The notes under the pieces: model-generated
Seen by the model: only the letters and a program-made list of their open reading frames with translations
Database searches by the model: none
Told to the model about the DNA's origin: nothing
Shown: piece after piece, positions 50,313 to 59,524 of the stretch
Numbering within the stretch: position 1 is the first letter of the stretch
Layout of the letters: each line of letters opens with the position of its first letter
Program-made: the position numbers and the translations under genes
Source: Sphingomonas canadensis
GTDB lineage: Bacteria; Pseudomonadota; Alphaproteobacteria; Sphingomonadales; Sphingomonadaceae
Reading direction: 5' to 3'
Length of the DNA: 64,000 nucleotides
Assembly (NCBI RefSeq): GCF_026013525.1
Contig: NZ_JAPDRA010000002.1
Span: forward strand, 372,001-436,000

Positions 50313-52364
50313 TCAGCGCCCGCCGCCGCGCCCCGCCGCGCGCAGCACCTCCGCCCGCAGCGCCGGATAGAGCGTGCGGTTGCCGAAGCCGCTCAGATGG
50401 TCCCCGTCCAGGAACAGCGGCTTCCCGCCCGCGAAGGCGCTGCACACCGCGCCCGGGCACAGGATGGGGAAGGGGTCCCACACCCGCACCCCCGGCACCT
50501 CGCGCTCCAGCCGGCGCAGCGCCGCCATCACCGGCTCGCGCCGCCGCAACAGCACCTCGCGCGGCACCTCCAGCCCGCCGCGGCACACCGGGTTCCCCCG
50601 GTTGAACCAGTCGGAACAGCGAAAGGCGGGGGCGGGGAACAGCGGCTTGGGCGCCTCGATGATCACCGGCAGGCCGATCGCGGTCACCCGGCGCAGCCAC
50701 GCGCGCGCATCGTCGATCACCGCTTCGGGCACCGCCCCGCCGGCTCCCGCGGGCAGGATGTCGGTGCCATATTGGTTGATGAACCGCGCCTGGCGCAGCG
50801 CGGGCAGGAACACCACGTCGCCCGGCCTCGCCTTCGCCTTCAGGTCGGCCAGCATATGCTCGAACACCGGGCGGCATCCGGGATTGGCGGGCTCGTTGAG
50901 CTTCAGGAAGGGGCAGCGCGGCCGTGCCCAGGCGCGCGCGCGGATGCCCAGCTCGCCGGCGAGCTGGCGATAGACCGGCGTATAGGCGATCGCGTGCGAA
51001 TCCCCGATCGCGTGCAGCGTGAAGCCGCCCGCCGCGCCCTTGCAGCCCTCCGGCTCCCACAGCGACAGGTTGGGCGCCGCCGGATCGCGCGACGCCCGCA
51101 CGCCGCAGCGCGTGATCGCCGGATCATTGGGGTGCCGCTCGTCGGCATACCAGGCGGCATGATCGCGCGTGACGCTCAGCGTGATCCGGTCGTGCGCGGC
51201 GAACAGCGCGAAGGCGACCGCCGCCCCCGCCAGCGTGCCGCCCATCGCGCGCGCCACCACCCGCCCGCGCGGCATCGCCGCGATCCGCGGGCTGGCGCGC
51301 AGCGGACGCTCGATCAGCAGATAGGACGCCGCCGCCAGCACCACCGACAGCGCCAGTGCGGCTAGCTGGAGCGGCAGCGTGCCCAACCCGACAGTCCAGC
51401 GGAACAGCACCAGCACCGGCCAGTGCCACAGGTACAGCGAATAGGAGAGCAGCCCCACTGCCACCACCGGCCGCAGCGACAGCAGCCGCGCGAGCGGCGA
51501 TGCCGGCGCCGCCGCCACGATCGCGATCAGCCCCGCCGTGCCCAGCACCGGCAGCAGCGCGAGCGGGAAGGGGAAGGCCGTGCCGCGCGGCACCGCCAGC
51601 CCCACCGCCACCAGCGCCGCCGCGCCCAATGTCAGCTCCGCGCGGTGTCGCCCGCCCATCTCCTCGATCCAGCCGCGCCAATGCCGCGCCGTCAGGCACA
51701 GCAGCATTCCCGTGCCCAGCTCCCAGAAGCGCGCGGGCATCAGATAGAAGGCATAAGGCCCGTCCAGCGAAGCGATCGCGGCGCAGGCCGCCAGCGACGC
51801 GATCGTCAGCCCGCCGACGATCGCCAGCATCCGCCCTTCGCCCATCGCCGCGCGCCCCGGCCGGTCGCGCAGATACCAGAAGAGCAGGAAGGGGAAGACC
51901 AGGTAGAACTGCTCCTCCACCCCCAGCGACCAGGTGTGGGTGAAGGGATTGTATCCCGCCTGCGGCCCGAAATAGGTGTCGGTATCGGTCGCCAGCACGA
52001 TGTTGCTCAGCCCGAAGAAGGCGAAGCGCCCGACCTGGGGCAGCGTGTTGCTCAGCCAGGCTTCGGGGATGAAGAGCTGCGCCGCCAGCGCGGTGGCGAT
52101 CAGCATCGCCACCAGCGCCGGCATGATCCGCACCAGCCGCCGCGCGTAGAACCACGCCAGCATCGCGCGCAGCGTTTCGAAACGCCGCCCGATCACCGAT
52201 CCGGTGACGACGAAGCCGGAGATCACGAAGAAGATGTCGACGCCGGTGAACCCGCCCGGCAGCGCTTCCGGCCACAGGTGAAACACGATCACGCCGGTCA
52301 CTGCCAGCGCGCGTAAGCCGTCCACCGCCGGAAGATATCCCGGCGCCGTCTGCCGCGGCTCCAT
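50313..52364 (-). CDS. Acyltransferase-3 (OafA/YrhL-type) with C-terminal SGNH domain
   Basis: A 683-residue membrane enzyme that probably adds acetyl groups to a surface glycan. It opens with YLPAVDGLRALAVTGVIVFH and GVDIFFVISGFVVTGSVIGR, the acyltransferase-3 signature, followed by about ten helices (THTWSLGVEEQFYLVFPFLL is conserved). The C-terminal 260 residues are an SGNH hydrolase-like domain, with GDSHAIAY supplying Ser and a DGDHLSGFG block supplying the Asp/His pair. ATG 52364 is preceded by GGGGAG 10 bases upstream. It is monocistronic between two divergent or convergent plus-strand operons. The glycan target is unknown. Confidence 0.9.
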   Translation of the reverse strand: MEPRQTAPGYLPAVDGLRALAVTGVIVFHLWPEALPGGFTGVDIFFVISGFVVTGSVIGRRFETLRAMLAWFYARRLVRIMPALVAMLIATALAAQLFIPEAWLSNTLPQVGRFAFFGLSNIVLATDTDTYFGPQAGYNPFTHTWSLGVEEQFYLVFPFLLFWYLRDRPGRAAMGEGRMLAIVGGLTIASLAACAAIASLDGPYAFYLMPARFWELGTGMLLCLTARHWRGWIEEMGGRHRAELTLGAAALVAVGLAVPRGTAFPFPLALLPVLGTAGLIAIVAAAPASPLARLLSLRPVVAVGLLSYSLYLWHWPVLVLFRWTVGLGTLPLQLAALALSVVLAAASYLLIERPLRASPRIAAMPRGRVVARAMGGTLAGAAVAFALFAAHDRITLSVTRDHAAWYADERHPNDPAITRCGVRASRDPAAPNLSLWEPEGCKGAAGGFTLHAIGDSHAIAYTPVYRQLAGELGIRARAWARPRCPFLKLNEPANPGCRPVFEHMLADLKAKARPGDVVFLPALRQARFINQYGTDILPAGAGGAVPEAVIDDARAWLRRVTAIGLPVIIEAPKPLFPAPAFRCSDWFNRGNPVCRGGLEVPREVLLRRREPVMAALRRLEREVPGVRVWDPFPILCPGAVCSAFAGGKPLFLDGDHLSGFGNRTLYPALRAEVLRAAGRGGGR

Positions 52365-52568
52365 CCCCTGGTGGCTCCCCTCCTGTGTTGCCGCCTCTAT
52401 CCGCCGCCGCGCGCCGGCGCGCAATGGGGGAAGCGCCCGGCAACATCGCGGAAACGCGCCGGGCGCAGGGGCCGGACATACGCGGGAGCAGGCGCCGCGA
52501 GGAGTCCCTTCCGGACGTCCTTGTGTAGTGTTACGCCAATACAGTTCCGCGATTCTGTGGGAGGTTTC

Positions 52569-53996
52569 ATGAAGTTGAGAACGATGTGCGCAGCCGCAGC
52601 GCTCGCGGCATTCGCCGTTGCGCCGCAGGCCTGGGCCGGTCCGGGCGGCAAGCCCGCCGCCGCCGCTGCCGCAGCCAATACCGGGCTGAAGGTCGAAAGC
52701 CAGTATTTCACCCTGCCCAACGGGCTGCGCGTGGTGCTGGCGAAGGACAATATCGCCCCCACGGTCACCGTCGCGGTCTATTACGGCATCGGCTTCCGCA
52801 TCGAGCCGAAGGAACGCACCGGCTTCGCGCACCTGTTCGAACATCTGATGTTCCAGGGATCGAAGAACGCGCCCAAGGGCGTGTTCGATACCACCATCAC
52901 CAATTCGGGCGGCATCAACAACGGCTCCACCCGCTTCGATTTCACCAATTATTTCGAAGTGGTGCCGTCGAGCGCGCTGGAGCGGATGCTGTGGCTTGAG
53001 GCCGATCGCATGGCCAATCCGGTGATCGACGAAACCGTGCTGAAGAACCAGCAGGGCGTTGTCGGCAACGAGGTGAAGGGCAATGTCCTCAACCAGCCCT
53101 ACAGCACCTGGCCGTGGATCGACCTGCCGATGCTGGCCAACACCAACTGGTACAACAGCCACAATTTCTACGGCGACCTGGCGGAGATCGAGGCGGCGAC
53201 GGTGGAGGACGCCAAGGCCTTCTCCGAGGCCTTCTATCGCCCCAGCAACGCCGTGCTCGTGGTGGCGGGCGACATCGATTACGCCGCGACGAAGGCGATG
53301 GTCGAAAAATACTTCGGCTGGATGCCCGCGAAGCCTGCGGTGACGCTGCCCGACATCTCCGAGCCGCGCCAGACGGAGGAGAAGTTCAAGAGCCGGGTCG
53401 ACACGAAGGCGCCCAAGCCCGGCTATGCCTTCGGCTATCATGTGCCCAAGCGCGGCACGCCCGAATGGTATGCCATGGGCCTGATCGACCAGATCCTCGT
53501 CCAGGGCAACGACAGCCGACTGTATCGCAAGATCGTGCAGGAGGCGGACATTTCCGGCGATGTCGACGGCGGCATCAACTTGGGCCTGGGCAACATGTTC
53601 GATTACAACGGCCCGATGCTGTGGAGCGTCAACTTCACCCACGATCCCAGCCACACCACCGCGCAGATCACCGCCGCGGTGGACAGCGTGATCGACGAGC
53701 TGATCGCCAAGCCGGTCAGCGCCGCGGAGCTGAACCGCGCGCGCACCAAGATGCGCTCGCAGCTCTACAGCACGATCGACAGCAGCGGCCGCATCGGCCT
53801 GATCAATCTGCTCGCGGTCTATGCGCTGTTCGACAACGATCCCTCGGCGATCAACCGGATCGAGGAGGGCTTCGCCAAGGTGACGCCCAAGCTGATCCGG
53901 AAGACCGCGCGCGAATATCTGCGCAAGACCAACCGCTCGATCTACGTCATCGAGCCCGGCGCCGCCCAGGGCGCCAAGCCGCAGGGAGGCAAGTGA
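52569..53996 (+). CDS. M16 zinc metallopeptidase, active subunit, exported
   Basis: A 475-residue periplasmic peptidase of the M16B (PqqL/mitochondrial-processing-peptidase-like) family. A signal peptide ends near residue 23 (QAWAG). The inverted zinc site HLFEH is at 88-92 with the third ligand Glu168, a spacing of 75 residues that fits the family. GGGAGG precedes the ATG. The stop overlaps the next M16 gene (TGATG), so the two subunits are made together. Substrates are unknown but M16B pairs degrade small exported peptides or process proteins. Confidence 0.9.
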   Translation: MKLRTMCAAAALAAFAVAPQAWAGPGGKPAAAAAAANTGLKVESQYFTLPNGLRVVLAKDNIAPTVTVAVYYGIGFRIEPKERTGFAHLFEHLMFQGSKNAPKGVFDTTITNSGGINNGSTRFDFTNYFEVVPSSALERMLWLEADRMANPVIDETVLKNQQGVVGNEVKGNVLNQPYSTWPWIDLPMLANTNWYNSHNFYGDLAEIEAATVEDAKAFSEAFYRPSNAVLVVAGDIDYAATKAMVEKYFGWMPAKPAVTLPDISEPRQTEEKFKSRVDTKAPKPGYAFGYHVPKRGTPEWYAMGLIDQILVQGNDSRLYRKIVQEADISGDVDGGINLGLGNMFDYNGPMLWSVNFTHDPSHTTAQITAAVDSVIDELIAKPVSAAELNRARTKMRSQLYSTIDSSGRIGLINLLAVYALFDNDPSAINRIEEGFAKVTPKLIRKTAREYLRKTNRSIYVIEPGAAQGAKPQGGK

Positions 53997-55411
53997 TGAA
54001 GCGCGCGCTGTTCCTTTTCGCCGCCGCGCTCGCGGTATCGGCGCCCTCGCTGGCGATGGCGCAGGAGATTCCGCCCGCGCCGCCGGTCGGCGATCCCAAG
54101 CCGTTCAAGCTGCCGCCGAGCGAGACCTATACGCTGCCCAACGGCATGCAGGTGACGCTGATCCCCTATGGCGTGGCGCCCAAGACGGTGGTGTCGCTGC
54201 GCGTGCGCGCGGGCTCGATCAATGAAGACGGCAACACCTGGCTTTCGGGCGTCACCGGCGAGCTGATGAAGGAAGGCGCGGGCGGCAAGTCCGCGGGCGA
54301 TGTCGCCACCGCCGCGGCGGGGATGGGCGGCAACCTGAACGTCGGCACCGGCAACCTGACCACCAACATCACGATGAACGTGCTGTCGGAGTTCGCGCCG
54401 CAGGCGATCGGGCTGGTGGCGGATGTGGCGATCCGGCCGAACCTGCCCGCCGCAGAGCTGGGCCGCGTCAAGAGCAACCTGGGCCGCGCGCTGGCGCAGG
54501 CGCTGGCGCAGCCGGGCGTGCTGGCCAATGTCGCGCTCGCGCGCCGCATCTATGGGCCGGATCATCCCTATGGCCGTCCGCTGGCGACGCCGGAGCAGCT
54601 TTCGGGCTACACCATCGATCAGGTGAAGGCGTTCCATTCCAGCCAGTTCGGCGCCAGGCGCGCGCATCTCTACATCGCCGGGCGGTTCGATTCCGTGGCG
54701 GTGAAGGCGGCGATCAGCAAGGCGTTCAAGGGCTGGGCGGCCGGCCCCGATCCGGTCGCGCTGGCCAGCCCGCACACCGCGGGCCCCGCGGTGATCCTGG
54801 TCGACCGGCCGGACGCGCCGCAGACCACGCTGCGCCTTGCCTTCGATGCGCCGCTGGCGGGCGCGCCGGGCGATGTGCCGAACCGGGCGATGAACGAGCT
54901 GCTGGGCGGCGCCTTCAGCTCGCGCATCACCACCAACATCCGCGAGGACAAGGGCTATACCTATTCGCCGGGGTCGGACACCGCCTTCTCTCCCGGGGAC
55001 GCGCTGTGGACGTTCGAGGCGGATATTACCACGGACGTCACCGGCCCCGCGCTGAAGGAGGTGTTCGGCGAGATCCGCCGGATGCAGACCGAGGCGCCGT
55101 CCGCGGAGGAGAGCAAGGGCATCCGCACCTATATCGCCGGACTGTTCGCGATCCAGAACTCGACGTCGAACGCGGTGATCGGCACGGTCGCGGGGCGCGA
55201 TCTGCTGGGGCTGCCGACCGACTGGCTGGAAACCTATATCCCCGCGGTGCTGGCGGTGACGCCCGAGCAGATGCGCGATGCGGCGGCGGCGAACCTGCCG
55301 CTCGGCAAGCTGACGCTGGTGGCGGTGGGCGACCTCGCCAAGATCAAGCCCCAGCTCGAAGCGCTGCCCGAGCTGAAGGGCCTGCCCGTGCAGACGGTGA
55401 CGGTGCCCTGA
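53996..55411 (+). CDS. M16 peptidase-like subunit lacking the zinc site
   Basis: A 471-residue exported partner of the preceding peptidase, with a signal peptide ending near MAQ (residue 23). The fold is M16 (YTLPNGMQVTLIPYGVAPKT; FGAFSSRITTN-like segment GGAFSSRITTNIREDKGYTY) but the HxxEH site is replaced by SGVTGE, so it cannot bind zinc. Active/inactive M16B pairs form heterodimers in which this subunit binds substrate. It ends before a bidirectional terminator shared with rplL. Confidence 0.88.
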   Translation: MKRALFLFAAALAVSAPSLAMAQEIPPAPPVGDPKPFKLPPSETYTLPNGMQVTLIPYGVAPKTVVSLRVRAGSINEDGNTWLSGVTGELMKEGAGGKSAGDVATAAAGMGGNLNVGTGNLTTNITMNVLSEFAPQAIGLVADVAIRPNLPAAELGRVKSNLGRALAQALAQPGVLANVALARRIYGPDHPYGRPLATPEQLSGYTIDQVKAFHSSQFGARRAHLYIAGRFDSVAVKAAISKAFKGWAAGPDPVALASPHTAGPAVILVDRPDAPQTTLRLAFDAPLAGAPGDVPNRAMNELLGGAFSSRITTNIREDKGYTYSPGSDTAFSPGDALWTFEADITTDVTGPALKEVFGEIRRMQTEAPSAEESKGIRTYIAGLFAIQNSTSNAVIGTVAGRDLLGLPTDWLETYIPAVLAVTPEQMRDAAAANLPLGKLTLVAVGDLAKIKPQLEALPELKGLPVQTVTVP

Positions 55412-55489
55412 GGGGGAGGAAGGGCTCCCTGCGAAAGCGGGGGGACCAGGGCCGGGAGCGATACGATCCCGGTCCGGCGCGAAGCCAAA

Positions 55490-55532
55490 GAAGAAGGGGC
55501 GGCTCCCATATGGGAACCGCCCCTCTTTCTTT
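55490..55532. terminator. Bidirectional terminator between M16 genes and rplL
   Basis: AGGGGCGG-C-TCCCA-TA-TGGGA-A-CCGCCCCT makes a 13-bp stem with one mismatch. CTTTCTTT follows on the plus strand and CTTCTTCTTT on the minus strand, so it can end both convergent transcripts. Confidence 0.8.
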
Positions 55533-55582
55533 GCTCGTAGCTGGTCCCGGCCGGGGCAGGGATGATCGCTGCTACGCGGCGA

Positions 55583-55960
55583 TCACTTGACCTCGACGGT
55601 CGCGCCGGCTTCCTCGAGCTGCTTCTTGAGCTTCTCGGCCTCGTCCTTCGACACGCCTTCCTTGACGGCCTTCGGAGCGCCTTCGACCAGCGCCTTGGCT
55701 TCGGTCAGGCCCAGGTTGGTGATCGCGCGGACTTCCTTGATGACGTTGATCTTCTTGCCGCCGTCGCCGGTCAGGATCACGTCGAACTCGGTCTTCTCTT
55801 CGGCAGCCGGGGCAGCGGCGGCACCGCCGCCAACAGCCGCAACCGCGACCGGAGCAGCGGCAGTCACGCCCCACTTGTCTTCAAGAAGCTTCGAAAGCTC
55901 AGCGGCTTCGAGGACGGTCAGCTCGGAGAGCTGGTCAACAAGAGCGTTCAGGTCAGCCAT
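55583..55960 (-). CDS. rplL: 50S ribosomal protein L7/L12
   Basis: A 125-residue stalk protein that recruits translation factors. The N-terminal dimerisation part ([20 protein letters not shown]), an Ala/Gly-rich hinge and the C-terminal domain ([40 protein letters not shown]) are all standard. It is 54 bp downstream of rplJ and co-transcribed with it. The rpoB gene does not follow; a terminator does. Confidence 0.97.
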   Translation of the reverse strand: MADLNALVDQLSELTVLEAAELSKLLEDKWGVTAAAPVAVAAVGGGAAAAPAAEEKTEFDVILTGDGGKKINVIKEVRAITNLGLTEAKALVEGAPKAVKEGVSKDEAEKLKKQLEEAGATVEVK

Positions 55961-56014
55961 TTTAAAACTCCAAATATATTCAGTTGATCAGGGGTTCGGT
56001 CGCCGGAGCCGCCC

Positions 56015-56530
56015 TTAGGCGGCGTCCTTCTCCGCATATGCCTTGAACACGCGCGCGAGCTGCGACGCCGGGGCCTGGGTGACGGCCGCGAGCTTGCTCG
56101 CCGGAGCCTGAAGCAGGCCGACGAGTTTGCCGCGGAGTTCATCCAGCGACGGCAGCGAGGCGAGCGCCTTCACGCCTTCCGCGTCGAGAAGCTGCTTGCC
56201 CATCGCGCCGCCGACGATCTCGATCTTGTCGGTCGTCTTGGCGAAATCCACCACCGCCTTGGCCGCAGCCACGGGATCGGTGGAGGTGGCAACCGCAGTC
56301 GGACCCGTGAACAGGTCCGCGAGCACGGTGTAATCCGTGCCCTCGAGCGCGATCTTGGCAAGGCGGTTCTTCGCGACCTTGTAGCTCGCGCCGGCTTCGC
56401 GCACCTTGTTGCGCAGGACCGTGGACTGCGCCACGCTCATGCCGAGGTTGCGGGTGATCACCACCGCGCTGGCCTCGCCAAAGGTACGGTTCAGCTCGGA
56501 AACGAGCTCGGTCTTCTGAGCGCGATCCAT
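56015..56530 (-). CDS. rplJ: 50S ribosomal protein L10
   Basis: A 171-residue protein that anchors L12 dimers to 23S rRNA. MDRAQKTELVSELNRTFGEA begins the RNA-binding domain and the C-terminal helix (VTQAPASQLARVFKAYAEKD) holds L12. GAGGAGA precedes ATG 56530. The gene has its own promoter and a leader of about 230 bases, the usual place for L10 feedback control. Confidence 0.96.
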   Translation of the reverse strand: MDRAQKTELVSELNRTFGEASAVVITRNLGMSVAQSTVLRNKVREAGASYKVAKNRLAKIALEGTDYTVLADLFTGPTAVATSTDPVAAAKAVVDFAKTTDKIEIVGGAMGKQLLDAEGVKALASLPSLDELRGKLVGLLQAPASKLAAVTQAPASQLARVFKAYAEKDAA

Positions 56531-56760
56531 GCCGTTCTCCTCAAATGGGCACCGCTTGCGCGATACCCGGTCCACAAATGTCCGAGGGGCACGATCGTCG
56601 TTGCCAGAGAAATCCCCTGGCTGGACCCGAAGCGCTCCATCGCACGGAGGCCGCGGCAAAAATCTGTCCCCGTCTTGGCGGGAGATTAAGGCCGGCATAT
56701 TCCGGCCACCCGCTGTCTCGGACGGCACGCCCGCGGGCAGGCCCGCGAAGCGAAGGCGCG
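56531..56760 (-). promoter_or_regulatory. rplJ leader (possible L10 feedback region)
   Basis: About 225 untranslated bases lie between the promoter and rplJ. A hairpin GGCCGG-AATATG-CCGGCC (56690-56707) followed by TTAATC is the clearest structure. In other bacteria L10-L12 binds this leader to repress translation; whether the kink-turn needed is present was not resolved. Confidence 0.4.
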
Positions 56761-56788
56761 CACATAGCCGGAACGCCGCGAAAGTCAA
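56761..56788 (-). promoter_or_regulatory. Sigma70-like promoter of rplJL
   Basis: On the minus strand TTGACT (56783-56788), a 16-base spacer and TATGTG (56761-56766). It explains how rplJ can be expressed although the gene upstream on the same strand is separated by a plus-strand gene. Confidence 0.6.
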
Positions 56789-56908
56789 TGCCGTGCCGCG
56801 GACAAGCGGCGGGGAAGGGGCGGGTTAACGGCCGCGGCGGCTGTTCCCGCGCGGGACAGCGGGAATCGCCCGATAGCCAAGCCGCGCCGCGATGGCGATA
56901 ATGGGGGC

Positions 56909-57439
56909 GTGAAGGCGATACTCACCCTGTTCGCGATGCTGATGGCGATCGTGGCCGTGCCGCTGCCCGCGCATGCCGCGGCGCAGGGGCCGCGCGTGAT
57001 CCAGGTGCTGGAGCCCGGCACCGAGCTGGAGCCCGGCGAATATCTGTGGAACCCGGAACTGGGAGCCGCCGGCGCGATCGAGATCGTCGTCGATCTGGAT
57101 GCCGAACGGATGTACGTCTATCGCGGCGGTGCCGAGATCGGCCGCACGCTGATCATCTATGGCGACGACGGCAAGCCGACGCCCACCGGCGAGTTCCGCA
57201 TCCTGGAAAAGAAGCGGGACCATATCTCAAACATCTATCACCTGCCGATGCCGTGGATGATGCGGCTGACCTGGGGCGGGATCGCGATCCACGGCAGCGG
57301 TAGCGAGGTGGACGGGCGCTATGCCACCCATGGCTGCATCGGCGTGCCCGACGAGTTCGCCGAGCTGCTGTTCGGCGTCACGCCCAAGGGCGCGCGGGTG
57401 ACGGTGACGCGCGGCTGGATGCGCGAAGTCTACGGCTGA
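56909..57439 (+). CDS. L,D-transpeptidase (YkuD domain), exported
   Basis: A 176-residue secreted enzyme that makes L,D-crosslinks in peptidoglycan or attaches proteins to it. The signal peptide ends near residue 24. The YkuD catalytic pattern is intact: IHGSG with His128, and ATHGC with Cys143, followed by IGVPDEFAELL. The start is GTG at 56909; nearby ATGs are out of frame. It stands alone in the plus direction between rplJ and a minus-strand gene, breaking up the ribosomal protein operon. Confidence 0.9.
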   Translation: MKAILTLFAMLMAIVAVPLPAHAAAQGPRVIQVLEPGTELEPGEYLWNPELGAAGAIEIVVDLDAERMYVYRGGAEIGRTLIIYGDDGKPTPTGEFRILEKKRDHISNIYHLPMPWMMRLTWGGIAIHGSGSEVDGRYATHGCIGVPDEFAELLFGVTPKGARVTVTRGWMREVYG

Positions 57440-57484
57440 GTGATTGCGGGCCGGCGCGGCCGCCCGCCCAAACCGGACCGGCGC

Positions 57485-57940
57485 TCAGCGCGCGGCGGCG
57501 CGGGCGAGGTACGGCTGGTCTTCGGCGGGGCCGGTATCCTGGGCATCCGGCGCGGCGGCGCCGGCCAGCCAGGCGCGCGCCTCCGCCTCGCTCAGGAACG
57601 CCATGGTGTTCTCGCCCAGCGCCATGTGCTGCATCTGCAGCCGCTGCAGCATCGATACGACGATCACCGCCACGCGATCGCCGGGCTTGCCGACCAGCTC
57701 ATCCTTCAGCGCGGCCGCGGCCTGGGCGATTCCGATCGGCAGGATGCTGCCGCTGGTGGAGTCGATCAGCATGCGCACATAACCGGAACGCGCCCGCGCA
57801 TCGCGCGCGGCGGCGCGAAGATCGGCGGCATAGGCATCGAACGTCTCACGCGACAGCAGCGCGTTGACCTTCACATGCACCAGGCCCGTGCCGGTGTCGG
57901 GCGCGATCGCATAGGGCGGGCGGGTAAGATCGGGCAGCAT
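57485..57940 (-). CDS. Small STAS/SpoIIAA-like protein
   Basis: A 151-residue soluble protein with alternating beta-alpha pattern (HVKVNALLSRETFDAYAADL; YVRMLIDSTSGSILPIGIAQ; VAVIVVSMLQRLQMQHMALG; FLSEAEARAWLAGA). The last segment resembles the C-terminus of SpoIIAA-like/DUF-type STAS proteins that act as small regulators or lipid-binding proteins. No catalytic motif is seen. It lies 178 bp after rplA on the same strand, behind a terminator-like hairpin. Function is unknown. Confidence 0.6.
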   Translation of the reverse strand: MLPDLTRPPYAIAPDTGTGLVHVKVNALLSRETFDAYAADLRAAARDARARSGYVRMLIDSTSGSILPIGIAQAAAALKDELVGKPGDRVAVIVVSMLQRLQMQHMALGENTMAFLSEAEARAWLAGAAAPDAQDTGPAEDQPYLARAAAR

Positions 57941-58060
57941 CGTGCGCCAATGCTCCCGATCGCGGCCCCGCGCGAGCCGGGTCTTGCCACGAGGCGCGCG
58001 TTAACCTTCCGGTAGCCACGCCGCGCGATCGGCCGGCCGCGGGCGGGACGGGGGGCAAAA

Positions 58061-58094
58061 GCAAGGGGCCGGAGGTTTCCCCCCGGCCCCTGCG
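58061..58094 (-). terminator. Terminator-like hairpin after rplA
   Basis: GCAAGGGGCCGG (58061-58072) pairs with CCGGCCCCTGCG (58083-58094) over about 12 positions with two mismatches. On the minus strand CTTTTGC follows. It probably ends the rplKA transcript 25 bp after rplA. Confidence 0.6.
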
Positions 58095-58118
58095 TTGTTT
58101 CAACCGTGAAAGGCCGGA

Positions 58119-58811
58119 TCAGGCGGCGGCGACCTCGGCCACGTCCACCTTCACGCCCGGGCCCATCGTGGAGCTGAGCGCCACCTTGCGGAGGTACTTG
58201 CCCTTGGCGCCCGACGGCTTGGCCTTCACCACCGCATCGACCAGCGCGTCGAAGTTCGCGCGCAGGTCCTCGGCCGGGAAGCTCGCCTTGCCGATGCCGG
58301 AGTGGATGATGCCGGCCTTTTCGACGCGATATTCCACCTGGCCGCCCTTGGCCGCCTTCACGGCCTCGCCCACGTTCATGGTCACGGTGCCCAGCTTGGG
58401 GTTCGGCATCAGGCCCTTGGGACCCAGCACCTTGCCCAGGCGGCCGACCAGACCCATCATGTCCGGGGTCGCGATGCAGCGGTCGAATTCGATCTTGCCG
58501 CCCTGGATGGTTTCCAGCAGGTCTTCGGCACCGACGACATCGGCACCGGCGGCCAGCGCTTCCTCGGCCTTCGGGCCGCGGGCGAACACGCCGACGCGCA
58601 CGGTCTTGCCGGTGCCCTTCGGCAGCGTGACGACGCCGCGCACCATCTGATCGGCATGACGCGGATCGACGCCCAGGTTGAGCGCGATCTCGACGGTCTC
58701 GTCGAACTTGCTGGTCGCGTTCGCCTTAACGATCGCGATCGCCTCGTCCACGCCGTGCAGCTTCTCGCTGTCGACGGTCCAGGTCTTCTGCTTCTTGCTC
58801 AGCTTCGCCAT
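58119..58811 (-). CDS. rplA: 50S ribosomal protein L1
   Basis: A 230-residue protein of the L1 stalk. Typical segments are [40 protein letters not shown] and [20 protein letters not shown]. In many bacteria L1 represses its own operon by binding the rplK leader. It follows rplK by 4 bp and is co-transcribed. Confidence 0.97.
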   Translation of the reverse strand: MAKLSKKQKTWTVDSEKLHGVDEAIAIVKANATSKFDETVEIALNLGVDPRHADQMVRGVVTLPKGTGKTVRVGVFARGPKAEEALAAGADVVGAEDLLETIQGGKIEFDRCIATPDMMGLVGRLGKVLGPKGLMPNPKLGTVTMNVGEAVKAAKGGQVEYRVEKAGIIHSGIGKASFPAEDLRANFDALVDAVVKAKPSGAKGKYLRKVALSSTMGPGVKVDVAEVAAA

Positions 58812-58815
58812 CGTA

Positions 58816-59247
58816 TCAGCCCTCCACAACCTGAAGGCCCATCGCGCGGGCGGAACCCTCGATGATGCGCGTGGCGGCTTCGATATCGTTGGCGTTGAGG
58901 TCCTTCATCTTGACCTCGGCGATCTTGGTCACCTCCGAACGGGTGATCTTGCCCGCGGAGACCTTGCCCGGCTCCTTCGAGCCCGACTTCAGGTTCGCGG
59001 CCTTCTTCAGCAGGAACGACGCCGGCGGCGTCTTGGTCTCGAAGCTGAAGCTGCGATCGGCGTAGACGGTGATCACCGTCGGGATCGGGGCGCCCTTCTC
59101 AAGCTCCTGCGTGGAGGCGTTGAACGCCTTGCAGAACTCCATGATGTTCACGCCGCGCTGACCGAGCGCGGGGCCGATCGGCGGGGAGGGGTTGGCGGCG
59201 CCCGCGGGCACCTGCAGCTTGATATAGCCGGTTATCTTCTTTGCCAT
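58816..59247 (-). CDS. rplK: 50S ribosomal protein L11
   Basis: A 143-residue protein of the GTPase-associated centre. The N-terminal part [20 protein letters not shown] and [16 protein letters not shown] are family signatures, as are [14 protein letters not shown] and the C-terminal [26 protein letters not shown] precedes the ATG. The gene has its own promoter candidate upstream; secE and nusG, which often precede it, are not here because a plus-strand kinase gene follows. Confidence 0.97.
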   Translation of the reverse strand: MAKKITGYIKLQVPAGAANPSPPIGPALGQRGVNIMEFCKAFNASTQELEKGAPIPTVITVYADRSFSFETKTPPASFLLKKAANLKSGSKEPGKVSAGKITRSEVTKIAEVKMKDLNANDIEAATRIIEGSARAMGLQVVEG

Positions 59248-59372
59248 GTCACTCTCTTTCCAAAGGCGCGGCGAGCGATCGCCTTGCCCAGATCAAGTCT
59301 AGCGGTACAGCCGGCGGCCCCGGGGGGACAGCCTCCCGCAGATTTCCAATGCTGTCGCGCTGGAAGGCGGCG

Positions 59373-59401
59373 CCCTTAGCGCAGCGCGGCGCGGAACGCA
59401 A
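59373..59401 (-). promoter_or_regulatory. Candidate promoter of rplKA
   Basis: On the minus strand TTGCGT (59396-59401), a 17-base spacer and TAAGGG (59373-59378) followed by CGCC, about 125 bases upstream of rplK. It resembles the rplJ promoter in sequence context (TATGTGCGCGCC). The rest of 59248-59524 shows no other clear signal. Confidence 0.45.
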
Positions 59402-59524
59402 TCGTCGGCGTTGCGCGCCATGGGGCCGATTGCGCCGCCCCGGACCGGGTTGCGCTTGCGCAGCGAAGGATGCGCCCTGACTCCGTGAAATACTGTATTG
59501 GCTGGCCCCGATGAAATAGAACAA

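Noticed and set aside
59460..59524. TTG 59498 as the start of the hybrid kinase
   Set aside because: It adds nine hydrophilic residues without a ribosome site; the MASE1 region needs only the later ATG codons. It cannot be fully excluded.
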